Below are positions 44,175-58,033 of a stretch of DNA of 64,000 nt, one piece after another. Each line of letters starts with the position of its first letter. Position 1 is the first letter of the stretch. Source of the stretch: Anas platyrhynchos (lineage: Eukaryota > Chordata > Aves > Anseriformes > Anatidae); NCBI RefSeq assembly GCF_047663525.1, contig NC_092594.1:39932001-39996000 (forward strand), written 5' to 3'. A program made the position numbers and the translations under genes. The notes below the pieces were generated by a model. That model had not been told where the DNA came from and ran no database searches. It worked only from the letters and a program-made list of their open reading frames with translations.

Positions 44175-45699
44175 GTTCTGCTCCTAGATTTTTCTTTTTA
44201 TGTAAATAAAAGATCGAGCTAATTCCAGATGGAAAAAAAAATCAGTTACTTTCTTGGTCAGTTTGTCCTTTTAATATTCAAAGCTGCAGCAAAAGCATGG
44301 GGATTTTCTAGAAACACCCTAGCTCTCCTGTCTGCACTCTGCATGCTGTTGAGCTAAGCCATATAAATGAATAAAGAAACCACAGCTACTGCTCCTTTCT
44401 GATTTTTTTTTTTTTTTTTTTTTTTGTGCTTTCCCCCTTGCACTTTCCCAGGTGATTGGCTTCAGGTTCCAGGTGGGACCTAGTGGTAACTGAGTTGCAG
44501 GTATTCCATGACAGAGCTCATTCTGCCTGGGCTGCTTTTTGGGGTAAGCGCTTTGTTTTTCCTTCAGTCAGTTGCAGGGTTCTTTAGGTGGGTCAGAGTC
44601 TATGGACTGATGCGTTTTCCAGTAGAAACCGGTACGCATATCTTTTTGAGTTGGTAACTGGTAGGATCTGTCACTGTAAAGCAATCTAGTAGTAGGTGCC
44701 TGTATTGCACGCAGCTCTTCCTCAGGTGAGTAGTTGTTATGGCAGTTTTACGGATGGTATGGTGATGTTACTTTGTGTGTTTGCTTTGTGGTTCTGGGTC
44801 CCTTCTGATTTTTGCCGAATTACGGGGCTTTCTGTGAGTCTTTGCCTGTATGTCAAATATTATCAAAGTTACAACCTTGCTGTTAAAGTGATGGAGCAGG
44901 GTTTAGTTGAAATGTATCATGGAAGCTCCCTGTGTGAGCATGTGTCTGAAAATGGCAGCAGTGGGCACGTAAGGGGTAGTCTGTTTCAAGTTTAGGGACA
45001 GTTTGTTATATTTCTGGAGCTTTTGCCTGTGTGTTTTCTGTCTGTCGAGTCTTTAGACCATAAAGCCTTCTAGGCTTTATGTCCTTGAATTTACGTATTA
45101 GAAGTACGTTTATGAGGGGTTGCCAGGTACGTTGTTTTTGGGAAACCGTGGGGTATGGTTCCTTGAGTGCATAAGTGCAGTAGTGCCAAGAGAGTGAGCA
45201 GGGCCACCTTCTTCATCTCTGCAGAATAAGTCTGTTCGGGCACACTTCTCAGGTAAATGTAGTGAGCAGATGAGGTAAAGGAGCTGGGAACAGAGAGGTA
45301 TTGCACCGTAGCATGTTGCATCAGTAGTAGTCAGCGTTGCGGAGGAGGTGGGTGTCAGGGCTGGCGTGCTAGTGAATGCTGGTTCTCTGTTTTTGCAAGT
45401 GATGATGAACCTGTTTGACGTAATTCCATTTGAAAAAGTTCCAGTTACTGGCCTGGTCGTGTCGTCCTTTCAATGTTAAAAGCTGCAGCAAAAGCATGGG
45501 GATTGTTGCTTCTAGAAACACCACAGGTCACCTGTCTGCTCTCTGCATGTTTTTCAAGTAAAGCAGATCTTAAAAAAAACAAAAACAAAAAAAAAAAAAC
45601 AAAACAAACAAACAAACAAAGAAAATAATAAAAAACTGCTGCTGCTGCTCCTGCTTTCTTTCTACTTCCTTGTGCTTTGCCCCTCCCCTTTTCCAGGTG

Positions 45700-45794
45700 A
45701 TTGGGTTTGGGTGCTGGGCGGGGCTGAATGCTATATGAGCCCCAGGCATGCTATCAGAGAGCTCCTTCTGCCTGGGCTGCTCCTTGGGGTAAGT
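45700..45794 (+). promoter_or_regulatory. M2 promoter core, U5
   Basis: All four elements intact. The upstream A-rich tract has an extra CAAA step and lacks one GAAA step compared with other units. Confidence 0.6.
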
Positions 45795-46823
45795 GCTTTG
45801 TTTTTCCTTTAGTCAGTTGCAGGGTTCTCTAGGCAGGCTGGAGTTTATAGATTTCTAGAATTTTTAAGTGCTTGGAATTCACTTAGGAGAGGGATGTTTA
45901 ATAGAGGTTTCTGGCTCACTGTTTTTTGGGATGGTGGGATACTCTTCTGTTTTTGAGCTGTATTTTAATCTCTAAATGTATAAACCAGCAGTAGGTAAAC
46001 ATTAGGAGGAACCGGTCAAAGGTAACAGCGCTTTCTGGAACCGTCAAGTTCTTGTTCGGCAACGTAGTGACTGGTTTGATCTACTTCACAGATGGAGAGG
46101 CAAGTGGACTGCTCTCTTTGAAATAATAAAATTGAAAACATAAAGTTTGTCAAAGATGGCAGTGCATGTTTGCAGTCTGTTTATTGCTTTTGCCAGTGGT
46201 AGATAACATTTATAAGGAATCGGTGAAAGGAAAGAGCGCCTTCTGGAACTGTGAAGCTCTGTGTTGGCAACTCGGTGACTGGCTGGACCTACTGTCCATC
46301 TCCAGAGGGAAGCGGACTGCTATTTTGAAATTAAAAAATACTAATAAAAATAAAAAAAATATGGTGCTGCTCTATGACGCCCGGAGGACTGCCACTCTGC
46401 ATGGCAGTTAAAAAGAATGTGGTTTGGAGATGGAGAGCCACAGAGATGAAGCAGCTGGGAAGAGAGACACAAGTATTGCAGTAGGTAGGCTGTGGTTATG
46501 AGGTGCCTCAGGATGTGCTTTTTTTCTTGTTTCCGCCCTTCCCTCGTGCAGCCTTGGAGAGATGAAGTCCCCATGGTGTGGAGTGGTGCAAAAAGGTAAG
46601 AGGGTTGTCGGCCCGGTCAGTTTCCTTCACCAATGCTAAGGCAAGTCTTTGAAGAGAAACAGCCTGGTTGCTTGTGCTGCCCCCTGTTGAACTAAGCCAG
46701 ACCAAAAACAGGGCTGCTGTTCCTCCTGCTCTCTTTGCCTCTTCTCATCTTGCAGAGGAATGGTCCAGCAATTCGGGTTAATAGGGGACAAGAGAACAAA
46801 GGGGTTTCAGAATAACTGCTAAC

Positions 46824-47213
46824 TGTTATGACTATTGCATGGGGCACTATGCAAGTCTCTGACATCCAGCCAAGATGGACAAAGGAGAAGGACAAGGGAA
46901 AAGCCTGGGAGGAAGACTATGAGCCTTCAGTACGAGAGACCCGCAGAGGGACCACCAGAGACTGATAACACATGCGCCAGTGGGCGGGTTGGGATTCCAG
47001 GAACTAGTTATAATAACCCTGCCTTTTCTAGAAGTAGTAATGAATATGTATTAGCCCAGGAGCATAAAAACCAGCCGCCTGCTGTGACTTGTGTGCGTCT
47101 CGGTGGAGCAGAGACTCCCGGCGCACCCAGTGCTGTTTGCTTACCTCTATTCATTTAATAAATTGTAAACTTTGATTGTAATCCTATTTGGGACTTAGTC
47201 ATTTATTACAACA
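46824..47213 (+). mobile_element. Solo LTR-C, U5
   Basis: Same structure as U1. Confidence 0.75.
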
Positions 47214-47572
47214 GACAACCTTGTAAAATGCAGACAACCAGAATCCTTACAACAATTAAGTGGAAATCACGGTGTAAGAAACATTACCACCTCAAAGAGT
47301 AAAAGCCTCAAAAGAAATGTGACTTGTAACAGGCCAGCAGCTGTGTGTTTTCGGTGAAGCACCAGGTAGAGTATAAACCTGGATTGCACAGTTAATGGGG
47401 AAACGGGAGGGTCCTGGTCCTTGGGAGGGAAAAAAAAAAGTATATAAACTGTGTATGGAATCGGTAGGTGCCCTCCTGCTTGCGGGACACCCGCCATTGT
47501 AATCTCAAATACAAATGCTACTGTACTGAGATCCTCTCCTGAGCCTATGTTATTTCCCAAAGATTGATTCGC

Positions 47573-48379
47573 GGTTTTAAGGCTTCAGGGATAGGGCCCT
47601 AGGGTTGGGTTTCAGGGTAAGCGTTCTCAGGGTTTATGTTTAGGATTTTAAGGTTTTTAGTTTTAGGGTTGGAGTTTTAACGGTTAGGATTTTAGGGATT
47701 TGAGGGTTAGGGTTTTAAGGGTTTCAGGGTTAGCGTGTCAGGGTTTTGGAGTTTTTTGGGTTGTAGTGTTGATAGTTTTTTTAGGGTTAGGTTCTTAGGG
47801 TTTTATTTTTGGTCAGTTATTTACGGTTAGGGTTTTAAGATCTTCTTATTATTTTTTTTTTTCAGGTTAGGTTCTCCTGGGTTAGGGTTTTGAGCATCTT
47901 AATATTTTGGGTTGGGTTTGGGATTTGAGCGTCTTAATTTTGTGGGCTTGGGCGCTGTGAGCGTCTTAAGTGTTTGGGTTAGGGCTTTTAGGCATAGGTC
48001 TTCAGGGGTTTAGTTTGGGTCAGGTCTGTAGGGGTTTCGAGGATTTTTAGGGTTAGGGCTTGCGGCTTTTTTGTGTAAGGGCGGTAAGGGCTAGGGTTCC
48101 AGGGAGTGCTGTTAAATGCAGTTCTCGACAACTCGGCCTCTGATTGGCCGTGCCGGCTGTGCAGGGAATGCTGGTAGGTGTAGTTTTCCGTCACAAGGCT
48201 TCCGGTAGGCCGCGTTGATTGCCCAGAGCATGCCGGGAAATGTAGTTCTGGGACTCCGAACTTCCGGGAGGCCATGTTGAGCGCCCAGAGCATACCGGGA
48301 AATGCAGTTCTCGGGGACTAGGGCTGGGGCTAGGGTTAGAGTTTAGGGTGAGGGTTGGGGTTAGGGTTAGGGGTTAGGG
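47573..48379 (+). repeat. Telomere-like tract with first 62-bp promoter-like module, U5
   Basis: ZNF143/THAP11-type sites at 48228-48247 and 48290-48309; telomeric G-run block 48357-48379, one TTAGGG shorter than A units, as in U1. Confidence 0.65.
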
Positions 48380-48650
48380 CTAGTGAATGCTGGTTCTCTG
48401 TGTTTGCAGATGACGGTGAGCGTGTTTAAACTAATTCCAGTTGAAGAAGTTTCAGTTACTTGCTTGGTGACGTTATCAGTTCAACGTTAAAAGCTGCAGC
48501 AAAAGCAAAAGGGGATTTTTGCTTCTAGAAACACCCCAGTTCTCCTGTCTGCACTCTGCATGCTGTTGAGCTAAGCCTTATAAATAAGTAAATAAACCAG
48601 AGCTGCTGCTGCTCCTCTTTTTGCTTTTTTGTGCTTTCCCCGCATGCGAC

Positions 48651-48790
48651 CTCTGCCGCCCCCTGCTGGTGGAAAACGTGTACTGCAGGCGGCCGGGGGC
48701 GCGCATGCGCGGTGACGCCCGCGGGCGCCCTCTGCCGCCCCCTGCTGGTGGAAAACAAGTACTGCAGGCGGCCGGGGGCCGCGCATGCGC
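48651..48790. promoter_or_regulatory. Two tandem CTCF plus NRF1 motif cassettes, U5
   Basis: CTCF-type cores at 48656-48669 and 48735-48748, NRF1-type palindromes at 48701-48710 and 48781-48790, all identical to U1. Confidence 0.7.
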
Positions 48791-48840
48791 GTTGCTTATT
48801 ACGTCTTTTTTTTTTTTTTTGATGTGTAATTTCCTACGCT

Positions 48841-49211
48841 CCTAGATTTTTCTTCATATGTAAATGAAAGGTTCGTGCTAATTCCCGTTGAAAATATTTC
48901 ATTTACTTTCTTGGTTGTATTGTCCTTTCTATGTTCAAAGCTGAGTCAAAAATACGGTAAATTTTGCTTCTAGAAACACCGCAGTTCTTTTGTCTGCACT
49001 CCGCATGCTGTAAACTAGGGATAGGTGACAAATAAATAAAAAAATAAATAAAAGAACACAGCTGCTGCTCCTGCTCTCTTTCTTGTTTTTTGCCCCCTCC
49101 TCTTTCCCAGGTGATTGGGTTTGGGTGCTGGGCGGGGCCAAATGTTATACGAGCCCTAGGCATTCTATCAGAGAGCTCCTCCTGCGTGGGCTGCTCTTTG
49201 GGGTCGGTGCT
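48841..49211 (+). repeat. Monomer copy M3, U5
   Basis: CCAAT at 49114, GC box intact, TATA altered and donor lost exactly as in U1. Confidence 0.6.
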
Positions 49212-49724
49212 TTGTTTATTCTTCTGTTAGCTACATGCAGGGTTCTTTTCGTGGGTCAGAGTCTTGTACGATATTTTAGAGGAAACCAATCTAGTAGTAC
49301 GTGCATTCATTGCAAGAAGCTCTTTGGAGGTGATTAATTGTTATAGCACTTTTATGGATAGGATGTCAATGTTACTTTGTGTGTTTGCTTTGTTGTTCTA
49401 TGTCCCTCATGATTTTTGCAGGGTTATAGGGCAGATGCCACCAGGTCTACCCCTTTTGTTGTTTTTGTTTTGTTTGATTTATTTTTCTTATTTTCTTTTT
49501 CGGAAGGGGGTTTGGGATTTGAGCGTCCTATTTTTTTGGGTTTGGGATTTGAGCATCTTAATTTTGTGGGTGTGGGATTTGAGCGTCTTAAGTGTTTGGG
49601 TTAGGGCTTTTAGGCATAGGTCTTCAGGGGTTTAGTGTGGTGGATAGTTTCGGTTAGGTCTGTAGGGGTTTCGAGGATTTCTAGGGTTAGGGCTTGCGGC
49701 TTCTTTGTGTAAGGGCGGTAAGGG

Positions 49725-50143
49725 CTAGGGTTCCAGGGAGTGCTGTTAAATGGAGTTCTCGACAACTCGGCCTCTGATTGGCCGTGCCGGCTGTGCAGGG
49801 AATGCTGGTAGGTGTAGTTTTCCGTCACAAGGCTTCCGGTAGGCCGCGTTGATTGCCCAGAGCATGCCGGGAAATGTAGTTCTGGGACTCCGGACGTCCG
49901 GGAGGCCATGTTGAGCGCCCAGAGCATACCGGGAAATGTAGTTCTGGGACTCCGAACTTCCGGGAGGCCATGTTGAGCGCCCAGAGCATACCGGGAAATG
50001 TAGTTCTGGGACTCCGGACTTCCGGGAGGCCATGTTGGGTGCCCAGAGCATACCGGGAAATGCAGTTCTCGGGGACGAGGGCTGGGGCTAGGGTTAGAGT
50101 TTAGGGTGAGGGTTGGGGTTAGGGTTAGGGGTTAGGGTTAGGG
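49725..50143 (-). promoter_or_regulatory. Second promoter-like module with four 62-bp repeats and telomeric block, U5
   Basis: ZNF143/THAP11-type sites at 49862-49881, 49924-49943, 49986-50005 and 50048-50067, then plus-strand telomeric G-runs at 50115-50143. Confidence 0.65.
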
Positions 50144-50434
50144 CTAGTGAATGCTGGTTCTCTGTGTTTGCAGATGACGGTGAGCGTGTTTAAACTAATT
50201 CCAGTTGAAGAAGTTTCAGTTACTTGCTTGGTGACGTTATCCGTTCAACATTAAAAGCTGCAGCAAAAGCAAAAGGGGAGTTTTGCTTCTAGAAACACCA
50301 CAGGTCTCTTGTCTGCTCTCGGAATGTTTTTGAGATAAACCAGATCTTAAAAAAAAAGGAAAAAAAAAAACCACAGCTGCTTCTTTTGCTCTCTTCCTAC
50401 TTCCTTGTGCTTTGCCCCTCCCCTTTCCCGGGTG

Positions 50435-50529
50435 ATTGGGTTTGGGTGCTGGGCGGGGCTGAATGCTATATGAGCCCCAGGCATGCTAGCAGAGAGCTCC
50501 TTCTGCTTGGGCTGCTCTTTGGGGTAAGT
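50435..50529 (+). promoter_or_regulatory. M4 promoter core, U5
   Basis: Core intact. The base before GGTGATTGG differs (CCCGGG instead of CCCAGG, near 50430), which creates a CpG but leaves the CCAAT box unchanged. Confidence 0.6.
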
Positions 50530-50739
50530 GCTTTGGTTTTCCTTCAGTCAGTTGCAGGGTTCTCTAGGCAGACTGGAGCCTATGGATTTCTGGATTTTAA
50601 GTGCTTGGAATTCACTCAGTAGCGGGATGTTTAGTAGGGGCTGCTGGCTCACTGTTTTTTTGGGATGGTGGGATACTCTTCTGTTTTTGAGCTATATTTT
50701 AATCTCTAGATGTATAAACCCACTTGTGTAACTCTCCAG

Positions 50740-51784
50740 AGGACTAAAACCAGCTTGATTGAATGCTACATATGGCTTGGCAGCGTAGATGCAGCATTAC
50801 CAAGAGACTGAGCAGAGTTGTATCAGAGTCACCTCTTTCATCTGCAAAGGGTAAGTTTGATTACCCCTGCCGAGGCTTGTGTGTGTGCATGTCTTTTTGG
50901 CATTTGTGGAGCTCGGTTGTTTTTCTTTGTGTGTGTGCATGTTCTTTTTTTTTTTTTTTTGAGGGTCAAACAGTGTGTTTGCTGAGTGTGGTTAGAATGA
51001 GGAGGTGGGGAGCTGCTCAGGACTGGAAGGTTTGGTTTCTAGGAGTATGCGGCATCCTTCCTGTGCGACGTGACTAATTGTTGGGCTGGAACGTTCCAGC
51101 TTTCGTGTGTCTTAAGCAATGTAGCTTGTGTAGTGTGTGTTGTGTGGCCTGGGCAGAGTTTGCTGTGGTGCAGTGGGCGAAGAATCTGAGTTAGAGCTGG
51201 TGAGCAGCTGAAGTACCAGAGCTGGGAAGAGAGAGGTCTTGGAGCAGGTACGCTGTGGCTGTGAGGTGCCTCAGAGTGTGCTTTTCTGTCTTTTGTTTTG
51301 TTTTGTTTTGTTGTTTTTTTGCAGGTGCTTTGTGCGGTCGTGGACAGGAAAGGGAAATCCTCGTGTCGCGGAGCAGTGAGGGAGGGTGAGTGTTGTCAGC
51401 CTGGTCATCCCTTACCTGAAGCGAAGGGAAGACACTCAGGTGTTTCCCTCAGAGGGTCCGAGGTGAGTCTGTCTGGGATAGAGGAGCAGCGTGGCAGGTG
51501 GGCGCTTGCAAGCACAGTGGTTCTTTTGTCCTTTTGTGTTCCCCGGTGGTGTGGATGATGCTGGCCGCTCCTTTCAAGCTTGGACCTAATTTGCAGGTCC
51601 AGAGGCAAGTGGAGTGCTGTTTTGAAAGGATAAAAGTAAAGCTGGGGTCGCTTATGTTGTTGAGGGATGGGTGCTACTGCTGGCAGCTGAATGTTTATCT
51701 TCTGCCTGTGTTTTTCTTTTGTTCAGGCTGAAATGCAGTGTGCAGTGCAGGATGTGTCAACCAGCTGCCTCTGCAGTGACTCTG
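50740..51784 (+). ncRNA. Putative exon cluster B, U5
   Basis: Blocks 50740-50850, 51325-51385 and 51727-51784. Confidence 0.45.
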
Positions 51785-53082
51785 GTGCGTGATGAGCAGA
51801 GGTAGCTGTTAATTTTGGGGGTGTGGTTGTCACTGAAGTTATTTTCCTACATCCAATAGCGTAAAATTCCAGTTTGCCTTTTAGAGGCGCTATAAGTGGG
51901 TAAAGAGAAGAGATGGAAGCATGTGCCACGTGGGGCAGGCAAGCGGCTGAGGTACAGGAGGGGATGAGAGTATGTGATTTTTTCCTGGGGGTGGAATGGA
52001 ATTGATTGTTTTGGTGTATAGTCTGTTTTGCTCCTAGATCTTTCATTCATTGTAAATAAAAGTTTGAGCCAGTTCCAGTTAGGAATGTTCTAGTTACGAC
52101 CCAGCAAGTATTGTCCTTTTAATGTTAAAAAAAAGTGCGGCAAAAGCATGGGTGCAGATCTGTTTCAGGTCTTGTGCATCATATTCGGTTGGAGATCGCG
52201 TCTGTTTCCATCCTCACTCTTGCAGAAGTCATCTGGGCCGCATCAGGAGCTCTTGCTTGGGAATTGATTTCCTAAGTGTCTTCTTAGGGGGTTTTCAGTC
52301 CCCATCCTTCTGGTCTCTTGTCTTGAAGGCAGGCTTTTTAGGCCTCCGTCATCCCAGTTCTGGCAGTTGCTTCCAGTTGCATGTTGTGACATTTGAGTCT
52401 CTCCTGGGGTCTGGTGCAGAGCACCTGTTCTGACGTGCTGTTGCTGTAGGGCTTTCTTTTTGGGGGTCACTTTTTCTTGTGCCTTGTGTTGTGTGTTTTG
52501 TTTGTAGTGTTTGTGGCGTGCCTGTGTGTGTGTACGTGTTTGGTCTGGAGCTGTCCTGCCTGGCAGTTAGTGATGACAGGTAACGTGGCAGTGCATGGGT
52601 GTACTAATACATTGTCTGGACTGTTTTGGTAAAGATATCCAGTCTGCCTCTGGGCACGTACTGAAGGGCAGCTGGCACAGTCATCTCTGTGGTGTTTGGC
52701 AGACTGGAGGGGGGAGAGTTGAGCTGCTTGCGAGCAACTGCTCGCATAGCACTTGAACGGTGTGCTTGAGGAGGTCTGTCGAATCTTGAAAGCTTACAGA
52801 TATGGGGTTTTGAATTTTTTATTTTTATTTCTTTCCTGTCCCCAGTAGAGCGTAAACCTTTGGAGGAACCTGTCACAGGAAAGAGCTCCTTCTGGAACTG
52901 TTCAGCACTCGGGAGGCAACTGGGTGACTGGCTTGATCTACTTCTGAGGTGCTGAGGCAAGGAGGCTGCTGTTTTGAAACGATAGTATTGTAAATGGGGT
53001 CCCTTTTGTGTTGTTGAGGGATGGGTGCTAATGCTGGCAGCTGAATGATTGATTCTCTTGTGCCTGTTTTCATTTGTTAAAG

Positions 53083-53498
53083 CTGAAACACAGTGTACGA
53101 CACGGGACTTGACGACCAGAGCTGCTTTTGGCAAGGTGAGTGATGAACAGATATAGAAGGTAATTTAGGGGTGCAGTTGTCACTGCAGTTACTGAACTAC
53201 ACAAAGTACAGTAAAAATCCTGTTTATATTTCAGGGGTGTTGTAGCTGGCCTAAGAGAGCAGATGGAAGCATCTGCCTCGAGGGGAGGGGAGGGCAGGGC
53301 ACGGAGGTAAGGCAGCAGACGAGAGTAACTGTCCCAGCTGTGCTGTGGCTTTGGATGCTGCTTCAGCCTATGCTTTTCTTTTTGTTTCACATTTGTCTCA
53401 CACAGGCTGAGTGGGGCCAAGCTGCACTCTGAAGAGCAGCACGAGAAGGGCGGGCTGGTTGTGAGCTGGATCGGAGCAGAACTGCCAAGTAGCACGAG
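53083..53498 (+). ncRNA. Putative exon cluster A, U6
   Basis: Blocks 53083-53135, 53235-53306 and 53406-53498. Confidence 0.45.
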
Positions 53499-53861
53499 GT
53501 GAGTGCGAAGGGTATCCATCTTGCTTTACAGGTGCCATGGCAGGCTCTCTAGAGAAGTGGTTGAGGATTGGAGAAGAGGTTGCAGATGATCAAGGAGCGA
53601 CACGTGCAGGGATGGCTTGAAAAGGGTATGGCTGCTTTCTCTTCTGTTTATCAGGTGTCCCAGGCAATGTGGGCTGTGGTGTTAGTCTTTAGAATCGGAA
53701 CAAAGCAGGTGCTGAAATGCTGCGTCTGTTTGTTTTTTTGTGTTGGGGTTGCACCTTGGTGAGTGTAGGGATGGGTTTTAAGTGGGTGCAGCGGAGGGCC
53801 TGGCCCCAGTGTCCTGTAGTGTGTTTTGACCCATCAGCATAGCCTTTTGGTTCTCAGGTAG

Positions 53862-55029
53862 TGTCGCGTTAAAGGGGTGTAGCTGATTAACCGTTACGGG
53901 CCCGGTTGGATTCAGAGTACTGAACCAGTCGGACATTCACCAAAACTGGGGGTCCGTTCGGACATTCACCAAAAACGTAATAACCGCCTGGGGGTCCGCT
54001 CAGACATTCACCAAAAACGTATTAACCACCTGGGGGTCCGTTCAGACATTCACCAACAATGCATTAACCTTCTGGGGGTCTGGTTAGATTCAGAACACTG
54101 AACTATCACGGATAACCACCCTCACCCTAGTTGCATTAATGAGAGCTATCACAATGCAATCAAGTATGGTTTATTACAGCAACAGGTAATCAGGTTCTTT
54201 TGGATTGCCGGTGATAGTGACTATCTGCAAAAGCAAGCTAGTATGCATGAAATACACAGGTGTTATAGGTGTTACAGGTGTTACAGGTGCGCAGCCTAGA
54301 AATAAACGCGTTAAAAGGATCAAAGACTCTATAGAGATTTATAAGCAAATATTCAGATCTCACCCAAAGGCGTCCCAATGGGGGGGCAAGAGAGGCTCAG
54401 CCCGTCGACTGATCCCAGGAGTCAGGAGGTCCTAAGGATGTTGTATGTCCTCGGGATGGTATCTCCCCTGACGATGGGCCAATTTATATTATTTTCTATC
54501 TTTTAGGTGGAGCTTGAGTGGCTCTAGTCAAGCATATCTTAGTTATGATTGGTGTAAAGTTTTCCCGTCTCCGTTTAAAGTAATAGGCTCCGAGAAATTC
54601 AGAGCGCATGCTCAGTGAGGGGTGGTCGCACCTTGGAGGCGGGTAGCTTTTGGGATGGAGGTGTGTTTTGGTATTATAATGATATTATAATGAGCAAAAA
54701 GTACACTAGGGTACAGCATTTGTCAAAACATGACAGGTCTTTGGCTTAGGGTGGCAAAAAGTGCAGCTTTGTGCACAAGAACAATCGAGGCCCCACCTGA
54801 TTACAGAGCCTAGCCGTGGTGTCTCCACTCCACTCTACGCTCCGTGGTGTTCCTTAGAGCTAGCACACCAAGTTTCCCCAGCGCGATAGCATCTAAGGTT
54901 GGGAGCCTAGGGAATGCTCAGATAATGCAGTTATGCCCTACCCTGAAAGCCTCTTCAATGCTGTACCTTTTCCTTAAAAGTATGAATGTTAGTTTTATTT
55001 TCCTAGTTACTTCAGGCATTTACACCACA
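53862..55029 (-). mobile_element. Solo LTR-A, U6, 29-bp deletion
   Basis: 1168 bp with GGTAG duplications at 53857-53861 and 55030-55034; the same deletion breakpoints as U2. Confidence 0.85.
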
Positions 55030-55110
55030 GGTAGCTTACTGAAGTAAGTGATTTTGCCTGCAAGTGGAATGGATTTTTTTTTTTTTTTTTTTGGTGTGCA
55101 ATCAGTTCTG

Positions 55111-55377
55111 TGTTGCCTTCAGGGGGCAGTGGCGACCTGGTTCAGGAACGGCACGGCGACCAACCCCAGGCCGCTCGGTCCATCGGCTCACAGACACCAA
55201 TGTGGTGGATGGCAAATGGCATTTATTGTCGAGTCACATGGGCTTATATACCCGAGGCCCATAGCGTCACTTCCGCTTGCTTACATCACAGACCACACAC
55301 TGCTGTCCGTCAAGGGAGGGGCTCCACCTTTCCGTACATTGCGACATCTTCCGGCCACCAGACCCTAACTACCCACA
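55111..55377 (-). mobile_element. Solo LTR-B, U6
   Basis: GTTCTG on both sides; recombinant pattern as in U2. Confidence 0.9.
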
Positions 55378-56909
55378 GTTCTGCTCCTAGATTTTTCTTT
55401 TTATGTAAATAAAAGATCGAGCTAATTCCAGATGGAAAAAAAAATCAGTTACTTTCTTGGTCAGTTTGTCCTTTTAATATTCAAAGCTGCAGCAAAAGCA
55501 TGGGGATTTTTGTTTCTAGAAACACCCTAGCTCTCCTGTCTGCACTCTGCATGCTGTTGAGCTAAGCCATATAAATGAATAAAGAAACCACAGCTACTGC
55601 TCCTTTCTGATTTTTTTTTTTTTTTTTTTTTTTTGTGCTTTCCCCCTTGCACTTTCCCAGGTGATTGGCTTCAGGTTCCAGGTGGGACCTAGTGGTAACT
55701 GAGTTGCAGGTATTCCATGACAGAGCTCATTCTGCCTGGGCTGCTTTTTGGGGTAAGCGCTTTGTTTTTCCTTCAGTCAGTTGCAGGGTTCTTTAGGTGG
55801 GTCAGAGTCTATGGACTGATGCGTTTTCCAGTAGAAACCGGTACGCATATCTTTTTGAGTTGGTAACTGGTAGGATCTGTCACTGTAAAGCAATGTAGTA
55901 GTAGGTGCCTGTATTGCACGCAGCTCTTCCTCAGGTGAGTAGTTGTTATGGCAGTTTTACGGATGGTATGGTGATGTTACTTTGTGTGTTTGCTTTGTGG
56001 TTCTGGGTCCCTTCTGATTTTTGCCGAATTACGGGGCTTTCTGTGAGTCTTTGCCTGTATGTCAAATATTATCAAAGTTACAACCTTGCTGTTAAAGTGA
56101 TGGAGCAGGGTTTAGTTGAAATGTATCATGGAAGCTCCCTGTGTGAGCATGTGTCTGAAAATGGCAGCAGTGGGCACGTAAGGGGTAGTCTGTTTCAAGT
56201 TTAGGGACAGTTTGTTATATTTCTGGAGCTTTTGCCTGTGTGTTTTCTGTCTGTCGAGTCTTTAGACCATAAAGCCTTCTAGGCTTTATGTCCTTGAATT
56301 TACGTATTAGAAGTACGTTTATGAGGGGTTGCCAGGTACGTTGTTTTTGGGAAACCGTGGGGTATGGTTCCTTGAGTGCATAAGTGCAGTAGTGCCAAGA
56401 GAGTGAGCAGGGCCACCTTCTTCATCTCTGCAGAATAAGTCTGTTCGGGCACACTTCTCAGGTAAATGTAGTGAGCAGATGAGGTAAAGGAGCTGGGAAC
56501 AGAGAGGTATTGCACCGTAGCATGTTGCATCAGTAGTAGTCAGCGTTGCGGAGGAGGTGGGTGTCAGGGCTGGCGTGCTAGTGAATGCTGGTTCTCTGTT
56601 TTTGCAAGTGATGATGAACCTGTTTGACGTAATTCCATTTGAAAAAGTTCCAGTTACTGGCCTGGTCGTGTCGTCCTTTCAATGTTAAAAGCTGCAGCAA
56701 AAGCATGGGGATTGTTGCTTCTAGAAACACCACAGGTCACCTGTCTGCTCTCTGCATGTTTTTCAAGTAAAGCAGATCTTAAAAAAAACAAAAACAAAAA
56801 AAAAAAAAACAAAACAAACAAACAAAGAAAGAAAATAATAAAAAACTGCTGCTGCTGCTCCTGCTTTCTTTCTACTTCCTTGTGCTTTGCCCCTCCCCTT
56901 TTCCAGGTG

Positions 56910-57004
56910 ATTGGGTTTGGGTGCTGGGCGGGGCTGAATGCTATATGAGCCCCAGGCATGCTATCAGAGAGCTCCTTCTGCCTGGGCTGCTCCTTGGGGT
57001 AAGT
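56910..57004 (+). promoter_or_regulatory. M2 promoter core, U6
   Basis: All four elements intact. Confidence 0.6.
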
Positions 57005-58033
57005 GCTTTGTTTTTCCTTTAGTCAGTTGCAGGGTTCTCTAGGCAGGCTGGAGTTTATAGATTTCTAGAATTTTTAAGTGCTTGGAATTCACTTAGGAGA
57101 GGGATGTTTAATAGAGGTTTCTGGCTCACTGTTTTTTGGGATGGTGGGATACTCTTCTGTTTTTGAGCTGTATTTTAATCTCTAAATGTATAAACCAGCA
57201 GTAGGTAAACATTAGGAGGAACCGGTCAAAGGTAACAGCGCTTTCTGGAACCGTCAAGTTCTTGTTCGGCAACGTAGTGACTGGTTTGATCTACTTCACA
57301 GATGGAGAGGCAAGTGGACTGCTCTCTTTGAAATAATAAAATTGAAAACATAAAGTTTGTCAAAGATGGCAGTGCATGTTTGCAGTCTGTTTATTGCTTT
57401 TGCCAGTGGTAGATAACATTTATAAGGAATCGGTGAAAGGAAAGAGCGCCTTCTGGAACTGTGAAGCTCTGTGTTGGCAACTCGGTGACTGGCTGGACCT
57501 ACTGTCCATCTCCAGAGGGAAGCGGACTGCTATTTTGAAATTAAAAAATACTAATAAAAATAAAAAAAATATGGTGCTGCTCTATGACGCCCGGAGGACT
57601 GCCACTCTGCATGGCAGTTAAAAAGAATGTGGTTTGGAGATGGAGAGCCACAGAGATGAAGCAGCTGGGAAGAGAGACACAAGTATTGCAGTAGGTAGGC
57701 TGTGGTTATGAGGTGCCTCAGGATGTGCTTTTTTTCTTGTTTCCGCCCTTCCCTCGTGCAGCCTTGGAGAGATGAAGTCCCCATGGTGTGGAGTGGTGCA
57801 AAAAGGTAAGAGGGTTGTCGGCCCGGTCAGTTTCCTTCACCAATGCTAAGGCAAGTCTTTGAAGAGAAACAGCCTGGTTGCTTGTGCTGCCCCCTGTTGA
57901 ACTAAGCCAGACCAAAAACAGGGCTGCTGTTCCTCCTGCTCTCTTTGCCTCTTCTCATCTTGCAGAGGAATGGTCCAGCAATTCGGGTTAATAGGGGACA
58001 AGAGAACAAAGGGGTTTCAGAATAACTGCTAAC

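Larger units (their letters stand above)
48536..50299 (+). repeat. B-specific duplicated segment, U5
   Basis: Same boundaries and content as 8893-10654 of U1, 1764 bp. The small differences are mostly in T-tract length. Confidence 0.85.
41512..52743 (+). repeat. Macrosatellite unit U5, type B
   Basis: 11232 bp, the only other unit with the duplicated segment of U1. Shares with U1 several single-base markers: GGAGATCGCG near 52195, CCGAACTTCC in the first promoter-like module, CTCTATGGAG in LTR-A. Unlike U1 it has a solo LTR-B. Confidence 0.95.
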